In this document: piece by piece, positions 55,523 through 63,611 of the stretch
Layout: the number at the start of each line of letters is the position of its first letter
Position numbering within the stretch: the first letter of the stretch is position 1
NCBI GenBank assembly: GCA_963840075.1
Contig: CAWIXS010000023.1
Coordinates: 33,091 to 97,090, forward strand
DNA: 64,000 nt
Origin: AWTP1-13 sp963840075
GTDB taxonomy: Bacteria; Pseudomonadota; Alphaproteobacteria; Rhizobiales; Hyphomicrobiaceae
Reading direction: 5' to 3'
Notes under the pieces: model-generated
The model's input: only the letters and a program-made list of their open reading frames with translations
Databases searched by the model: none
What the model was told of the DNA's origin: nothing
Position numbers and translations under genes: made by a program

Positions 55523-55862
55523 GGTCCCGCCTAGCTACTTCCCGGCGCGAATTGAAGGACTGGGCCAGTGCGCGAGAATGGCATGGAGGAGGGAAAACCG
55601 CAAAGGCGAGCAAGCCGCAGCAGGAAAATCTGAAGCGGGCTTCCGGCGCATCAGCGGCCCGCCCGTGATTCTGAGGCGCCGGCGCTCGGAATGGCCGTGG
55701 CCTCTGGCTACACCGTCCCTCCGGAGGGACGGTCTGGGGCCAGGACATCACGCGATTCATGGGAGCCCGAGGGCAGTCACAAGCGCTCTGGGAACCAACG
55801 GCCCCGGCCGTTCTGAAGGGGGAGCATCAGTCCGGGCCGGGGCCTGCCCTGCCTAAGTCTCC

Positions 55863-56498
55863 CTAGACAGGTCGGACATTCTGGCGTCGTAGGCGTGAAG
55901 CGCCGGTTAAGGCGCGCCGTATCCTCGATCTACTTGTCAACGCCGAATTCTGCGTGATCTTCGAGCCGTCAAGGGTGAGGTTAAACATCAGCCCCGTCCC
56001 GTCGAAGATGAAGCCGACGACGGGGCTGGCAATCCTGCTCGTATCAATCGAGCCTCCCGCCCCCACGGTTATGATGGCCACCGAGGCATCGACGCCGGCT
56101 TTCCAACCCCACGTCCGTCTGAAGCTGGCAAGCGCTTCGGGCGTCACGAACACTATGATGATCGATCGCGATTGCGCACCGAGCTGAAAGCCGATCGTGC
56201 CGGATACGATGTTGTAATAGTCAACCGTCCGCTCGCGCGTCAGCATCGCCCCCTCGCCGTATTCACCGCCAATGCCGATGCCTGCCTTGATGACGGACGG
56301 GAAAACGAGGACAGCGGCAGACTTGGTAACCAGCTCGCGAGACCCTCTGACCCGCGAAAAGAAATCTTTGAGGGTCGCCTCAACGCTGGCGTCAATGCGG
56401 GCTTTTGAGGCTGCTTCACTTCTGGGTACGGCACCCCCGCTTGCCAGCGTCACTAGAACAGCGAGTCCGAGCATCCACCTTCCGCAGATTGTCCACAT
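55863..56498 (-). CDS. Exported SYLF-domain (YSC84-like) lipid-binding protein
   Basis: 211 aa. Signal peptide MWTICGRWMLGLAVLVTLAS. The SYLF/DUF500 domain runs from about residue 35 to 185: VTKSAAVLVFPSVIKAGIGI, GGEYGEGAMLTRERTVDYYN, IGFQLGAQSRSIIIVFVTPE and SPVVGFIFDGTGLMFNLTLD. The normal family end after GSKIT is replaced by about 28 Arg/Ser-rich residues (QNSALTSRSRIRRALTGASR), so a late frameshift is possible. Such proteins bind phosphoinositides in eukaryotes; in bacteria the role is unknown. Confidence 0.85.
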   Translation of the reverse strand: MWTICGRWMLGLAVLVTLASGGAVPRSEAASKARIDASVEATLKDFFSRVRGSRELVTKSAAVLVFPSVIKAGIGIGGEYGEGAMLTRERTVDYYNIVSGTIGFQLGAQSRSIIIVFVTPEALASFRRTWGWKAGVDASVAIITVGAGGSIDTSRIASPVVGFIFDGTGLMFNLTLDGSKITQNSALTSRSRIRRALTGASRLRRQNVRPV

Positions 56499-56623
56499 GG
56501 CGTCCCCCGATAGTTCGAAAGTCGCAACCTAATCAGTGCCGTGGGGCGACAATCGGGCGCTTTGCGCTGTGATGGACCTTCACGACTCTCGCCTTCAGGT
56601 GCCGTGTCGTGCCGCGCTTGGAC

Positions 56624-56699
56624 TGGTAGAAGGGGCCGGACTCGAACCGGCATCGAGCCTCTTATGAGGAGGAGGCTCTATCGCTTGAGCTGCCCTTCC
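56624..56699 (-). tRNA. tRNA with CAT anticodon (Met/Ile2), somewhat degenerate
   Basis: The complement strand folds into a 76-nt cloverleaf including encoded CCA: acceptor GGAAGGG/CCCTTCT, D stem GCTC/GAGC, anticodon loop CTCATAA, T arm GCCGG-TTCGAGT-CCGGC, discriminator A. Odd points: C instead of T at position 8, a D loop (AAGCGATA) lacking the GG pair and one mismatch in the anticodon stem. It could be a mobile-element tRNA or a decaying copy. Its 5' part overlaps the end of the frame 56662-57231. Confidence 0.6.
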
Positions 56700-57231
56700 G
56701 CTCGGCCCGCTTGCGCTTAGCGGCGACGAGCTCGACCACGGCGGCGGCAGGGTCGGGCACCAGGTAGTAAGTGCATGTGCGCACCCTCTTGCCGTCCTTC
56801 CGCTCGTTGATCCTCTTCTTTGGCATGACCGCATCAAGCTCGTGTGCGAAGTCCTTCCAGGCCGGCGGGTCGATGGCGGACTCGGCCTGGCAGAAGATCG
56901 GATACATCCTCTGCACCCAATTGCAGGTTACCCGCCAGTGGATCAGATCAACCTCTGACTGTGTGTCGCGGCGGAACGCAATCGCCAGCTCCCTCGCTGT
57001 CCGCCGGCATGGTGGCCGTGTCCCGACCGCGTCCTTCCATCGCCGCTCCAGCGTTGGCAACGCCAACAGGGCGCGGTCCTCGGCACTATGTGTCGCTGAG
57101 CCAGCACATTGTGTCGGTGGTTCGACACATGGTGCGGCACATTGTGTCGCCGCATCGGCACTATGTGCCGAGCCCTTGAACCACAACGATATTTGGGCGA
57201 ACCACGCTCTCGGGTTCAGCCTGCCCGGCAC
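56662..57231 (-). CDS. Hypothetical protein containing iteron-like repeats in its coding DNA
   Basis: Up to 189 aa from a GTG at 57231 (PGRLNPRAWFAQISLWFKGS). Residues 20-55 (SAHSADAATQCAAPCVEPPT onward) are encoded by five iteron-like 14-mers. The rest (DAVGTRPPCRRTARELAIAF, LIHWRVTCNWVQRMYPIFCQ, KDFAHELDAVMPKKRINERK) looks like a genuine soluble protein with a basic end. The combination of iterons and a basic protein recalls replication or partition proteins of small elements, but no domain is recognised. The last 12 codons overlap the tRNA-like gene, and the true start may be downstream of the repeats. Confidence 0.5.
   Translation of the reverse strand: MPGRLNPRAWFAQISLWFKGSAHSADAATQCAAPCVEPPTQCAGSATHSAEDRALLALPTLERRWKDAVGTRPPCRRTARELAIAFRRDTQSEVDLIHWRVTCNWVQRMYPIFCQAESAIDPPAWKDFAHELDAVMPKKRINERKDGKRVRTCTYYLVPDPAAAVVELVAAKRKRAERKGSSSDRASSS
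57082..57170. repeat. Five iteron-like 14-mers
   Basis: GGCACTATGTGTCG (57082), AGCACATTGTGTCG (57103), CGACACATGGTGCG (57123, inverted), GGCACATTGTGTCG (57136) and GGCACTATGTGCCG (57157). Start-to-start distances are 21, 20, 13 and 21 bp, about two helical turns for most. Such arrays bind Rep, Par or repressor proteins. Confidence 0.65.
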
Positions 57232-57876
57232 AATTCGCGTCCTCTATCTGGCCCGGACGCGAAACGGTTTCAGGCTGTGTGAAACTGTTAACGATTTCCC
57301 CTACGCTGTCCGGCACGAGGGCGCAACCCCGGCGAGGCGCCGATGGTTGCGCATGCAGCCGCGCTTCAACCAGGGGCGGCCCCCCGCGCGCGCTGGCGCG
57401 AGCGCAGTCGATCGAACAAGTCGCAAGTTGCGACTTGTTCCCCCCACACGCGCGCGGCGCGAGCATCACCTTGCGCACGTCCGCAAAGTGACCGAGGTCC
57501 ACCCCGCGCGCGGGCGCGAGGGGATACCCGCCACCTATCCCATTCCCGCAAGCAGGGAGAAGCGGCCACGGTGCGCCCTGCGGGGGCCGTACAGTGCCAC
57601 CTTGGGCCCGGCCGTCCCCCCGATGCCCCGAGGACGGGGAAGGCCCTCCTAGGCCTCAGCAGGCGCCGCCAGGGGCTCGTCAGAACGAGTTGCAATTTGC
57701 GACTCGTTCGCTATCCGGCACCCACAGTGCGCGCTCGCCGGCCGCCGAATTTTTGGACGCCGCTACGCGCGCGGGGGCGGAGCCGCAGAAAGGGATACCT
57801 GCCGCGTATCCCAAATCTGACGCCGCCCACACACGGGGAGCCGAGGACGCCGGACCGGTCCTTCCCTAGGCTGCCT
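57232..57876. other. Non-coding region with two related 27-bp palindromes
   Basis: 645 bp between the iteron ORF and the porin-like gene. Palindrome 1 at 57414-57440 has perfect arms GAACAAGTCGCAA / TTGCGACTTGTTC around one base. Palindrome 2 at 57683-57709 has arms GAACGAGTTGCAA / TTGCGACTCGTTC with one mismatch. Each is followed after about 90-100 bp by a GGGATACC...TATCCC motif, so the segment looks like a diverged tandem duplication of about 270 bp. No convincing gene is present. Confidence 0.6.
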
Positions 57877-58617
57877 CTAGTGCAGGTGGATGCCCACATT
57901 GAACCTGAGCGTAACATCGGGCGTGGCGGACGTGATGCCGAACAGCACTCCGACGCTTGGCTCAATCTTGAAGTCCTTGGCTACCTCGACCTCGCTGAAC
58001 AAGACGGGGCCGACGCGGTGCGGTTGCTCGGAAAGCCGAGGGGACTTGCCCAGGTTCTCCACAAGCCCATAGCCCTCGATGCCGACCGCGAGACCTTCGC
58101 GCAATTCGTATTTGGTTTGCCAGCCGTAGGTGAACGCAATCCCATCTTCACGATTGCGGCCGAAGGTCTGCTCAAGGAACGGGTTGAACGTCCAGGTGAA
58201 GTTGTCCCATTTGACCGCGACGATCGGCCCAAACACGAAGGCGTTGGTGCTGTCGTCGTGAATTGAGGCTTCGAGCGCGACAAACAAGCCCAAACCGATA
58301 TCCTGCTTCTGCTCCATCGGTCGCAGTACGAATGTGCTCTCTAGGGCAAGGTGAGTGGCGCGAAGGTTGTCGCCGACGGGGTTCTCCCACTCCACCGCCG
58401 CTGAGAGGCGCCACCAGTTCGTCACACCATAGCTGAACTTTTGTTCGTGCCCGCTCCGGTCCCCGGCGCCGCCGGAGAAGACGGCATTGTCCAGGTCGAT
58501 CTCTATGCCGCCCTTGGCGACGTGCAGGCCCCTCACCTCGAAGGTCTGGCCCAGGGCCACGCTGGCGAAGCCATTGGCCGCCAGTGCCAAGCCGAGCGTT
58601 GCTGCCGATCGATGCAT
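57877..58617 (-). CDS. Outer-membrane beta-barrel-like protein
   Basis: 246 aa from ATG 58617 (MHRSAATLGLALAANGFASV), with a signal peptide cleaved near VALGQTF. The mature sequence alternates polar and hydrophobic residues with many aromatics (FSYGVTNWWRLSAAVEWENP, AVKWDNFTWTFNPFLEQTFG, AFTYGWQTKYELREGLAVGI) and ends VTLRFNVGIHLH, a typical barrel end. No specific family recognised. Possibly a transporter or lipid-modifying barrel. Confidence 0.7.
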   Translation of the reverse strand: MHRSAATLGLALAANGFASVALGQTFEVRGLHVAKGGIEIDLDNAVFSGGAGDRSGHEQKFSYGVTNWWRLSAAVEWENPVGDNLRATHLALESTFVLRPMEQKQDIGLGLFVALEASIHDDSTNAFVFGPIVAVKWDNFTWTFNPFLEQTFGRNREDGIAFTYGWQTKYELREGLAVGIEGYGLVENLGKSPRLSEQPHRVGPVLFSEVEVAKDFKIEPSVGVLFGITSATPDVTLRFNVGIHLH

Positions 58618-58818
58618 GATGCCCGGCTCCTGCAGTAGCCCTTGTGGGTGACTACCGGTGGGATCGGACAAGTGCAACACTATAACATTGCCGGAGCGGC
58701 CGTGGGCCGCTAACCGTTGCGAGCATGTCACGCATAACTCCGCACCGGGGCCCCCCGGCGGGCACCAGACCGGGCTACAGCCACCACCCGGCGCCGAGGG
58801 TGTAGCCGACGGTCATCA

Positions 58819-59307
58819 TCACTCGCTGAATAGGATCATTGCGATCATCAGAAGCGCCCCGAGCACACCCAGCGACCAAGCTCGATCGACCCACAGCACC
58901 CTCCACAGACGCCGCAGCCTGCGATGCGTCCGGGTGACTTTGCGCACGTCTCGGGATGCGCTGTCGTGCAGGATCACCGGCTCCGGCACGCAGGCCCCTG
59001 CCGTAGAGCAGTACTCGACGCCGAGCATGGTGAAACTCACCCCCGGCACGCGCCCCATCGCAAACATCTGTGCCGTCTGGTCTACGTCACCCCAAGGCGC
59101 CTCGCGCGCGGCATCCTCCCACGCCTCGATATATGCCCGCGCGCCTGGCGTGGGCCGTACCACCACCGTCCCGGAGCGCGCGCCGAACCGCATGCCGCCG
59201 GAGCGGCGCCACTTCGTGCGCAGATAGAAGCCCACATCTCCGCCGATGCCGGCCAGCGGCGCGAGGTCGCCGAGCACCAGGCAGTCTGTCAAACGGCCTC
59301 GAACCAT
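58819..59307 (-). CDS. Truncated glycosyltransferase-like protein with C-terminal membrane helix
   Basis: About 162 aa from MVRGRLTDCLVLGDLAPLAG. The WEDAAREAPWGDVDQTAQMF segment (DVDQ) and FTMLGVEYCSTAG resemble the end of nucleotide-diphospho-sugar transferases of phage or capsule type. The N-terminal half is missing or in another frame; the open frame continues upstream as low-quality sequence to 59532. A basic linker (THRRLRRLWRVLWVDRAW) and one membrane helix (SLGVLGALLMIAMILF) end it. The same RRLWR..W.DRAW module recurs at 60675-60911. Confidence 0.5.
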   Translation of the reverse strand: MVRGRLTDCLVLGDLAPLAGIGGDVGFYLRTKWRRSGGMRFGARSGTVVVRPTPGARAYIEAWEDAAREAPWGDVDQTAQMFAMGRVPGVSFTMLGVEYCSTAGACVPEPVILHDSASRDVRKVTRTHRRLRRLWRVLWVDRAWSLGVLGALLMIAMILFSE

Positions 59308-59501
59308 TTTCCAGGATCGGCGTCGAAGAGTTGACCACTTGCTAAGTTGGTAGAGCTGCAGCGCCGAGCCTGGAGGCGCGCAGCGCAGCGTAGCGCCGGA
59401 AGGCTTGGCCCTGGCGCGTGCTTTTGGTGGGTCCGGATTGGACGCCGATCGACACCGTGTCTTCGGAAGGCCCGTCGCCGCCCCAAAGCGCTGGAAGGTC
59501 C

Positions 59502-59590
59502 AGCAAGCATCCGGTGGGATGCTATAAGTCAATGCTTGCTCGAATCAGCAAGCACGGATACCTAGCTGTACAGCAAGCATGCGAGGTATC
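59502..59590. promoter_or_regulatory. AGCAAGCA repeats and palindromes before the P63C gene
   Basis: The octamer AGCAAGCA occurs at 59502, 59547 and 59572, and inverted (TGCTTGCT) at 59533. The inverted pair at 59533-59554 forms a hairpin-like palindrome. A second inverted pair GGATACC (59556) / GGTATCC (59584) flanks the last octamer. The cluster ends just before the ATG at 59594 and fits an operator region. Confidence 0.6.
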
Positions 59591-59593
59591 CAA

Positions 59594-60619
59594 ATGGCAA
59601 CCGACGACAAATCACCCCAGAGCAAGGGCGGCGCCGCCCGAGCTGAGAAACTGACTACCGAAGAGCGACGCGAGATCGCGATCCGTGCAGCACAGGCTCG
59701 TTGGGCACGCGTCAACGATCCTAACCGCCTGCCGGAAGCCGACACGGCTGGAGTGCTCACCATCGGTGATGTGGACCTTGACGTTTATGTGCTCGACGAC
59801 CGGCGGCGCGTCATTGCCAAGAAGGCGATGGCTACAGTCCTGGGCCTCAAGTCCGAAGGCGGGAACGCCTTCATGCGCACAATGTCCCGCGAGGGTATAC
59901 GATCCGTACTTACCGACAAGCTGCAGGAAAAGATCGAAAATCCTATATTTTTCAAGCCTCTCAGAGGGGATTTGACGGATGGATACGATGCGGAGGTTCT
60001 GATTGAGGTCTGCGATGCGCTCATTCAGGCCAGAAACGAGAGGAAGCTGCGGCCGTCCCAGGCTTTTTTGGCCCGGCAGGCTGAGATCGTCCTGCGCTCC
60101 GCAGCCAAGGTCGGCATCGTTGCACTCATTGATGAAGCAACCGGGTACAGGGACAGGGTAAAAGACGAGTACAGACAACTATTTGATAAGTTCATCCGCG
60201 ACGAATTCCGGCAGTGGGACCAAGAATTTCCAGACAAATTCTTTGAAATGATTTACCGGCTCTACGGACTAAAGCGTCAAACACTGGACTCCAATCGCCA
60301 CCCGCAGTTTTTCGGCGGCTTCATTAGAAAGTACGTGTACTACCCTCTTGCGAACAGTCGAGGCGCCATACTGGAGAAGCTCGACGAGCGCAATCCAACC
60401 GTCTACGCGGGCGGCGGTCGCAGGTACAAGCTGTTTCAATTCCTTAGCGACGAGATCGAACTGCCTGCTTTCAGACAGCACCTCTGGCAAACTGTTGGTA
60501 TCCTTCAAGTCTCTCCAACCAAGCAGGCCTTTGAACGCAATTTCTATCGGGCGTTCCCAGAGGCAACGCCGTTCGGGCATCAGTGGGACATCCTCGCTGA
60601 ACTCGAACAAGATGCTTGA
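59594..60619 (+). CDS. P63C-domain protein
   Basis: 341 aa from ATG 59594, chosen because GAGG lies 8 bp upstream and the ATG at 59579 falls in an operator repeat. An N-terminal basic segment (SKGGAARAEKLTTEERREIA) is followed by VLTIGDVDLDVYVLDDRRRV and AFMRTMSREG. The C-terminal P63C domain has FEMIYRLYGLKRQTLDSNRH, GFIRKYVYYPLANSRGAILE and FGHQWDILAELEQ. P63C proteins occur in phages and mobile elements with unknown function. GC content is lower than in the core genome. Confidence 0.82.
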   Translation: MATDDKSPQSKGGAARAEKLTTEERREIAIRAAQARWARVNDPNRLPEADTAGVLTIGDVDLDVYVLDDRRRVIAKKAMATVLGLKSEGGNAFMRTMSREGIRSVLTDKLQEKIENPIFFKPLRGDLTDGYDAEVLIEVCDALIQARNERKLRPSQAFLARQAEIVLRSAAKVGIVALIDEATGYRDRVKDEYRQLFDKFIRDEFRQWDQEFPDKFFEMIYRLYGLKRQTLDSNRHPQFFGGFIRKYVYYPLANSRGAILEKLDERNPTVYAGGGRRYKLFQFLSDEIELPAFRQHLWQTVGILQVSPTKQAFERNFYRAFPEATPFGHQWDILAELEQDA

Positions 60620-60674
60620 GGAGAAGCCAGCGCCGCTCCACCAGATCGTGCATCATGGGCGCCGCAGCCTGTGC

Positions 60675-60911
60675 CTACGCCCGCTCAGATACTACGATGG
60701 CGCCCACCGTGCGCTCGGCCAACAGCCAGCGCCGACCGTAGAGCCACTCAGAGACCAAGTTTAGACGCGTGGGGAGAGCGGCTCTGGTCATCGGGACGAG
60801 GCGGCTCAGGACGGCCCCGAAAAGGGCCAAGCGCCAAGCACGATCCATCTGCATGGCACGCCACAGGCGCCGCCGCCGGCGCTGTGTTCGGGCACCTGAC
60901 GCTACAGCCAC
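60675..60911 (-). CDS. Small basic hypothetical protein
   Basis: 78 aa (MAVASGARTQRRRRRLWRAM). The RRLWRAMQMDRAWRLALFGA segment parallels the C-terminal module of the gene at 58819, suggesting duplication of a cassette. It overlaps the upstream gene by 10 bp. No family recognised; could be a remnant. Confidence 0.35.
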   Translation of the reverse strand: MAVASGARTQRRRRRLWRAMQMDRAWRLALFGAVLSRLVPMTRAALPTRLNLVSEWLYGRRWLLAERTVGAIVVSERA

Positions 60912-61084
60912 CCGGCACCGACGGTGTAGCCGACGGCACCGCCGATCAGCACGCCGGAGAGGAAGCCGAAGAACAGCGCCAGCCAGCGCTCGGTGCGCTG
61001 GTCGAGATCGGAGCAGGACTGGCGACGGGAACCCTCTGGGGTGGCTTCCGGTTGGTCGGATTGCCCCGTTGAAGTGTGCACCAT
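60902..61084 (-). CDS. Small membrane protein
   Basis: 60 aa: polar N-terminus (MVHTSTGQSDQPEATPEGSR) and one C-terminal membrane helix (ERWLALFFGFLSGVLIGGAV, then GYTVGAGWL). A decayed copy of the end (VGYTLGAGW) is visible near 58790-58820 beside the other cassette. Function unknown. Confidence 0.45.
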   Translation of the reverse strand: MVHTSTGQSDQPEATPEGSRRQSCSDLDQRTERWLALFFGFLSGVLIGGAVGYTVGAGWL

Positions 61085-61142
61085 ATGTGCACGAGAGGTT
61101 TAGAGGGAGCCGCCAGACTGAGGTCTAAGTTATTGATTTCCT

Positions 61143-61218
61143 TGGCGACCCCGGCAGGACTTGAACCTGCGACCCCCTGATTAGGAATCAGGTGCTCTAT
61201 CCGCTGAGCTACGGGGCC
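61143..61218 (-). tRNA. tRNA-Arg (anticodon CCT)
   Basis: A perfect 76-nt cloverleaf on the minus strand: acceptor GGCCCCG/CGGGGTC, D stem GCTC/GAGC, anticodon loop TTCCTAA, T arm GCAGG-TTCAAGT-CCTGC, discriminator G and encoded CCA. A tyrosine integrase gene starts 105 bp from its 5' end and the DNA beyond is lower in GC, so the tRNA marks an element border. Arg(CCT) genes are frequent integration sites. Confidence 0.95.
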
Positions 61219-61323
61219 ATGCTCGATTCTGCTATGTTTTTCTTGCCTTTCTCTCCCTGTCATGTCATTACATGGCTGCTAGGTCATTACATGGTCATGA
61301 CACGGGAAGGGGTCATTACACAC

Positions 61324-62509
61324 ATGGCACAAGGCAAGCTAACGGATCGCAGTCTATCAGCTCTGAAGACGGCAGCCCAGAGAGAGAAGAAGCTCCTATG
61401 GCTCTGGGACACAGAGACTAAGGGCTTTGGGGTGCGGGCCTCTCCTACGGGCTCTGTGGGCTTCGTGTTCCAGCACTGGACAGGAGGGAGGGGCGGCAAG
61501 GCTGAGAGGTTCACCCTTGCGGCTACGTCCCTAGAGGCGCCAGGATCGAAGCTGACGCCAAGAGGCACGATGCCAACAGGGGTTGCCTCACCTCTCCCCG
61601 TCAAGAGCGTCTCGCCAAGGAAAGGGAAGAGCTACAGCAGAAGACCATAAGCCAAGTCTTTGAGTTGTACATTGCCGCTAACAAGGAACCTGGGCGCTAT
61701 TGGATCGAGACAGAAGCAAGGTTCAATTCAATCCTCTCGCTCCTGAAAACCAAAGCCAAGCTCCCAGAAGACCAGCCCATATCAGCTTTGGATAAGACCC
61801 ATCTGAGGGAGTTACTCAGAGCTTACGATGATAGGCCAGCATCCAAGCGAGCGACCTACTCTGCTCTGTCTCCTTTGCTCAAGTGGGCACTATCTGAGGA
61901 CTACATCACCGGAACCCTCTTGCTCAGGTTCCATCCCCCAAGATACCAGCATCAAGGGACAGGGTTCTGAGCGTCAGCGAAATCAAAGCACTGTGGGTTG
62001 GTACTCTCTCACTATCACCTCTCTGGCGTTCCTTCTATCGGTTGCTCCTGCTCACTGCTCAGAGAAGGGAAGAGGTGTCCAATATGGAATGGGGGGAGAT
62101 TGAGGGAGAGACGTGGTGTATCCCTTCGCCTCGCACCAAGAACGGGAGGGAACACATAGTTCACCTATCCCCTCAAGCTATCGCGTCATTACCGGTCAAG
62201 GGAGAGAGTGCCTACGTGTTCCCTAGCGCCAAAGGAACCCCTATCTCGGGATACTCAAAGACCAAAGCAGCACTGGACAGGAAACTCGATATCCCAGAAT
62301 GGAGGGTTCACGATCTTAGGAGGACAGCACGTAGCGGCTTCGCAGAGCTGGGCATCAGCAGGGACGTAGCAGAGAAGGTGCTCAATCACGTATCGGGAGT
62401 GCACTCGGGTCTGGATGCAATATACAACCGATACGAGTATCTGACTGAGAGAAGGGAGGCATTGCTCAAGTGGGGTGCTTACATTGAAGCTCTGGTTACC
62501 TCTCCTTAA
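61324..62509 (+). pseudogene. Tyrosine integrase, two frameshifts
   Basis: Starts MAQGKLTDRSLSALKTAAQR with the DUF4102-like arm domain (FGVRASPTGSVGFVFQHWTG). It shifts near 61548 to RQERLAKEREELQQKTISQV, with the SAM-like core (LRELLRAYDDRPASKRATYS). It shifts again near 61917 to DRVLSVSEIKALWVGTLSLS. The catalytic domain has R in LTAQRREEVSNMEWGEI, HDLRR in VHDLRRTARSGFAELG, H in LNHVSG and Tyr in IYNRYEYL. All catalytic residues are present; the breaks may be sequencing indels. Direct repeats GTCATTACA lie just upstream. Confidence 0.85.
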
Positions 62510-62559
62510 CCCAAATCACCTAGGCGCCAAGTCTCCACGCTCCAAAAGGACAATCGCCT

Positions 62560-62847
62560 ATGGCCGGGAAGATCGATATCCACAAGCTCAGTCTCCAAGA
62601 GCGGAAAGACCTACTCGCTCTGCTCAAAGGACAGACGAGCCCAGTCAGTGATCCTGAGTACCGAGCAAGATGCAGGGAGATGAAAGCCAAGCTCGAAAAG
62701 CTCTGCGCTAAGGAGAATGTCTCCCTCGCTGATGTGTTCACTCTCCCGAAGGAAGACAAGACCTTCACCAATCCAGACACGGGCGAGACTTGGGCGAATT
62801 GGCAGAAGGGCCGGAAACCCGATTGGGTCAAGTCCGAAGCTGCTTAG
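62560..62847 (+). CDS. H-NS-family DNA-binding protein
   Basis: 95 aa (MAGKIDIHKLSLQERKDLLA). The C-terminal FTNPDTGETWANWQKGRKPD WVKS matches the H-NS DNA-binding end (T-W-x-G-x-G-R-x-P-x-W). The N-terminal helices (YRARCREMKAKLEKLCAKEN) would give oligomerisation. Phage or island-encoded H-NS proteins silence AT-rich DNA, which fits the low-GC region to its right. It sits between the integrase and a terminator. Confidence 0.75.
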   Translation: MAGKIDIHKLSLQERKDLLALLKGQTSPVSDPEYRARCREMKAKLEKLCAKENVSLADVFTLPKEDKTFTNPDTGETWANWQKGRKPDWVKSEAA

Positions 62848-62856
62848 AGTACAAGA

Positions 62857-62886
62857 GACCCTTGGGGTTGCCCCTTGGGTCTTTTT
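62857..62886 (+). terminator. Rho-independent terminator after the H-NS-like gene
   Basis: Stem GACCC-TT-GGGG / CCCC-TT-GGGTC with a TTG loop and a small internal bulge, followed by TTTTT. It lies 10 bp after the stop of the H-NS-like gene. Confidence 0.85.
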
Positions 62887-63437
62887 CTCACCCGCAAAGT
62901 TGATTCTACATCGGAGCACTCAGGACTACACTGCCTGCTATCGCAACCGCTGACGCTATCCCTCTTGTCCTCCATTTATCTTGACAATCCCTCCAAAATC
63001 GGGTACTATTGGGTACATAGGGGAGAAGCATTTAGATAATGTCTTGACATAACCTCTAATCCGGCCTACTAATATTAGGGGAGGGGACTAATTTTCAGCA
63101 CATTGTATTGACTGTTCTCAGCTTTCATGGAACTAATAATACTAGGAGGGAGTAAATCTTGCTTTCCTCTTGACAAATCCCGAGTATGTACTACAAGATA
63201 ATATGGGAGTAGGGGCAGAGTTTCGTTCTCTCTGAGTTCTCTGATTCCTTTCTTCCCATCCTAGCCAACATCCATCCAAAGCCAACCCAATCCTTGGGAC
63301 ACACCTCCCGAGGGCATTCACCTATGGAGACCCGAAGGGCTCCGCCACTTCATGGAGAAACAACTCTGACACACAATCTAACAGCATCTTTCATTGGATG
63401 TAGTTGCCTACAAGATAGTTCTTTGAGGTAGGCAACC
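62887..63437 (+). promoter_or_regulatory. Non-coding stretch with tandem sigma70-like promoters
   Basis: 551 bp, AT-rich, no gene. TTGACA (62981) with TACTAT (63004) and TTGACA (63044) with TACTAA (63067) both have 17-bp spacers. Weaker TTGACT (63108) with AACTAA and TTGACA (63170) with TACAAG follow. Each is followed by a G-rich run (GGGGAG, GGGGAGGGG, GGAGGG). They point towards the small-gene operon starting at 63438, as in phage early regions. Confidence 0.65.
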
Positions 63438-63611
63438 ATGACAAATCAAGTAATCAAGACCGGATACTACCTCGATACAATCACTGTATCTCTGGTCAAA
63501 GCTCTGGCGAACAAAGACCGTAGGTCTGTCTCGGGGTTCATCCGAGAGCTAGTCCGCAAGGAAGCGAAAGCTCAGGGCATTACTACAATCGAGATACCTC
63601 TTCCCCAATGA
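63438..63611 (+). CDS. Small ribbon-helix-helix-like protein
   Basis: 57 aa (MTNQVIKTGYYLDTITVSLV) with VSGFIRELVRKEAKAQG, the second-helix pattern of Arc/MetJ-type ribbon-helix-helix proteins. A GAGGTAGG ribosome-binding site precedes it. First gene of an overlapping string. Probably a phage regulator. Confidence 0.65.
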   Translation: MTNQVIKTGYYLDTITVSLVKALANKDRRSVSGFIRELVRKEAKAQGITTIEIPLPQ

